Of a DNA stretch of 64,000 nt, positions 63,870 to 64,000 are shown in pieces. This stretch comes from Acanthosepion lycidas. Lineage: Eukaryota; Mollusca; Cephalopoda; Sepiida; Sepiidae. Position 1 is the stretch's first letter. Every line of letters starts with the position of its first letter. The notes below the pieces were generated by a model. That model did no database searches. It was given only the letters and a program-made list of their open reading frames with translations, and was not told the DNA's origin. The position numbers and the translations under genes were made by a program. Location: positions 94,016,095 through 94,080,094 of the forward strand of contig OZ010595.1 of assembly GCA_963932145.1 (NCBI GenBank), in the 5' to 3' direction.

Positions 63870-64000
63870 AACGTCCTGGGTAAGACGTTAAACTACATCC
63901 ACATCCTGGGTAAGAAGATAAACTACATCCAGCAGCATGGCCTCTGATCAAGAGGTTTTGAGGAGTGTGGAACCACCTCTTAATTGCTGATGTTCTCAGG
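63870..64000 (+). repeat. interspersed repeat R1 (copy 4, cut by window end)
   Basis: TCCTGGGTAAGAAGATAAAC occurs twice in tandem in variant form, then CATCCAGCAGCATGGCCTCT, GGTTTTGAGGAGTGTGGAAC and CTCTTAATTGCTG. The repeat continues beyond the window. Confidence 0.8.

Overview
The window reads as intergenic or intronic DNA of a large, AT-rich, repeat-dominated animal genome. There are no operons, and open frames are short and mostly sit inside transposons or microsatellites. The mix of tRNA-derived SINEs, a 5S-rRNA-headed SINE, several non-LTR LINE lineages, two Penelope-like (PLE) lineages, Ty3/Gypsy, Tc1/mariner MITEs and very dense (AT)n arrays best fits a mollusc, probably a coleoid cephalopod such as an octopus. 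That assignment is inference; no species-diagnostic gene was recognised. || Layout. 1-3.3 kb: pyrimidine-rich simple sequence, two head-to-tail RTE-like LINE tails (minus strand) and a 172-bp TA-flanked MITE. 3.7-5.5 kb: an 86-bp satellite built from two 43-bp half-units. 6.0-7.7 kb: a 162-bp tandem repeat, then a LINE whose 5' part is inverted (twin-priming signature). 8.4-11.5 kb: a long purine-rich tract that switches to a pyrimidine-rich tract, with a 5S-tRNA SINE inside. 11.7-19 kb: two candidate coding exons with compatible phases, separated by AT arrays, LINE tails and a PLE-type inverted repeat. 19.08-22.74 kb: an almost complete 3.66-kb LINE with a 10-bp target-site duplication. 23.7-32.4 kb: fragments of mariner, Jockey-like LINE, Gypsy, PLE and a TIR-bounded Tc1-like element. 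34.93-38.14 kb: a structurally complete but decayed Ty3/Gypsy element (111-bp LTRs, 5-bp TSD). 38.3-41.9 kb: a PLE followed by about eleven 125-bp tandem units derived from its terminal repeat. 43-54 kb: two candidate terminal coding exons, a second 5S-tRNA SINE, a 95-bp inverted repeat, and many copies of one LINE 3' tail. 54.5-57.8 kb: scrambled RTE-like LINE fragments. 59.8-64 kb: a LINE tail, a second PLE lineage with a GIY-YIG-like endonuclease, and Tc1 and SINE remnants. || Host genes. The best host-gene evidence is four plus-strand exon candidates (11727-11878, 18566-18752, 43270-43498, 53689-53880) with good splice acceptors and protein-like frames. The phases allow exon 1 to join exon 2, and exon 2 to join the 53.7-kb terminal exon. 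I do not recognise the encoded protein. Two minus-strand terminal or internal exon candidates are weaker. Everything else that is open for more than 60 codons is a transposon relic or simple-sequence translation.
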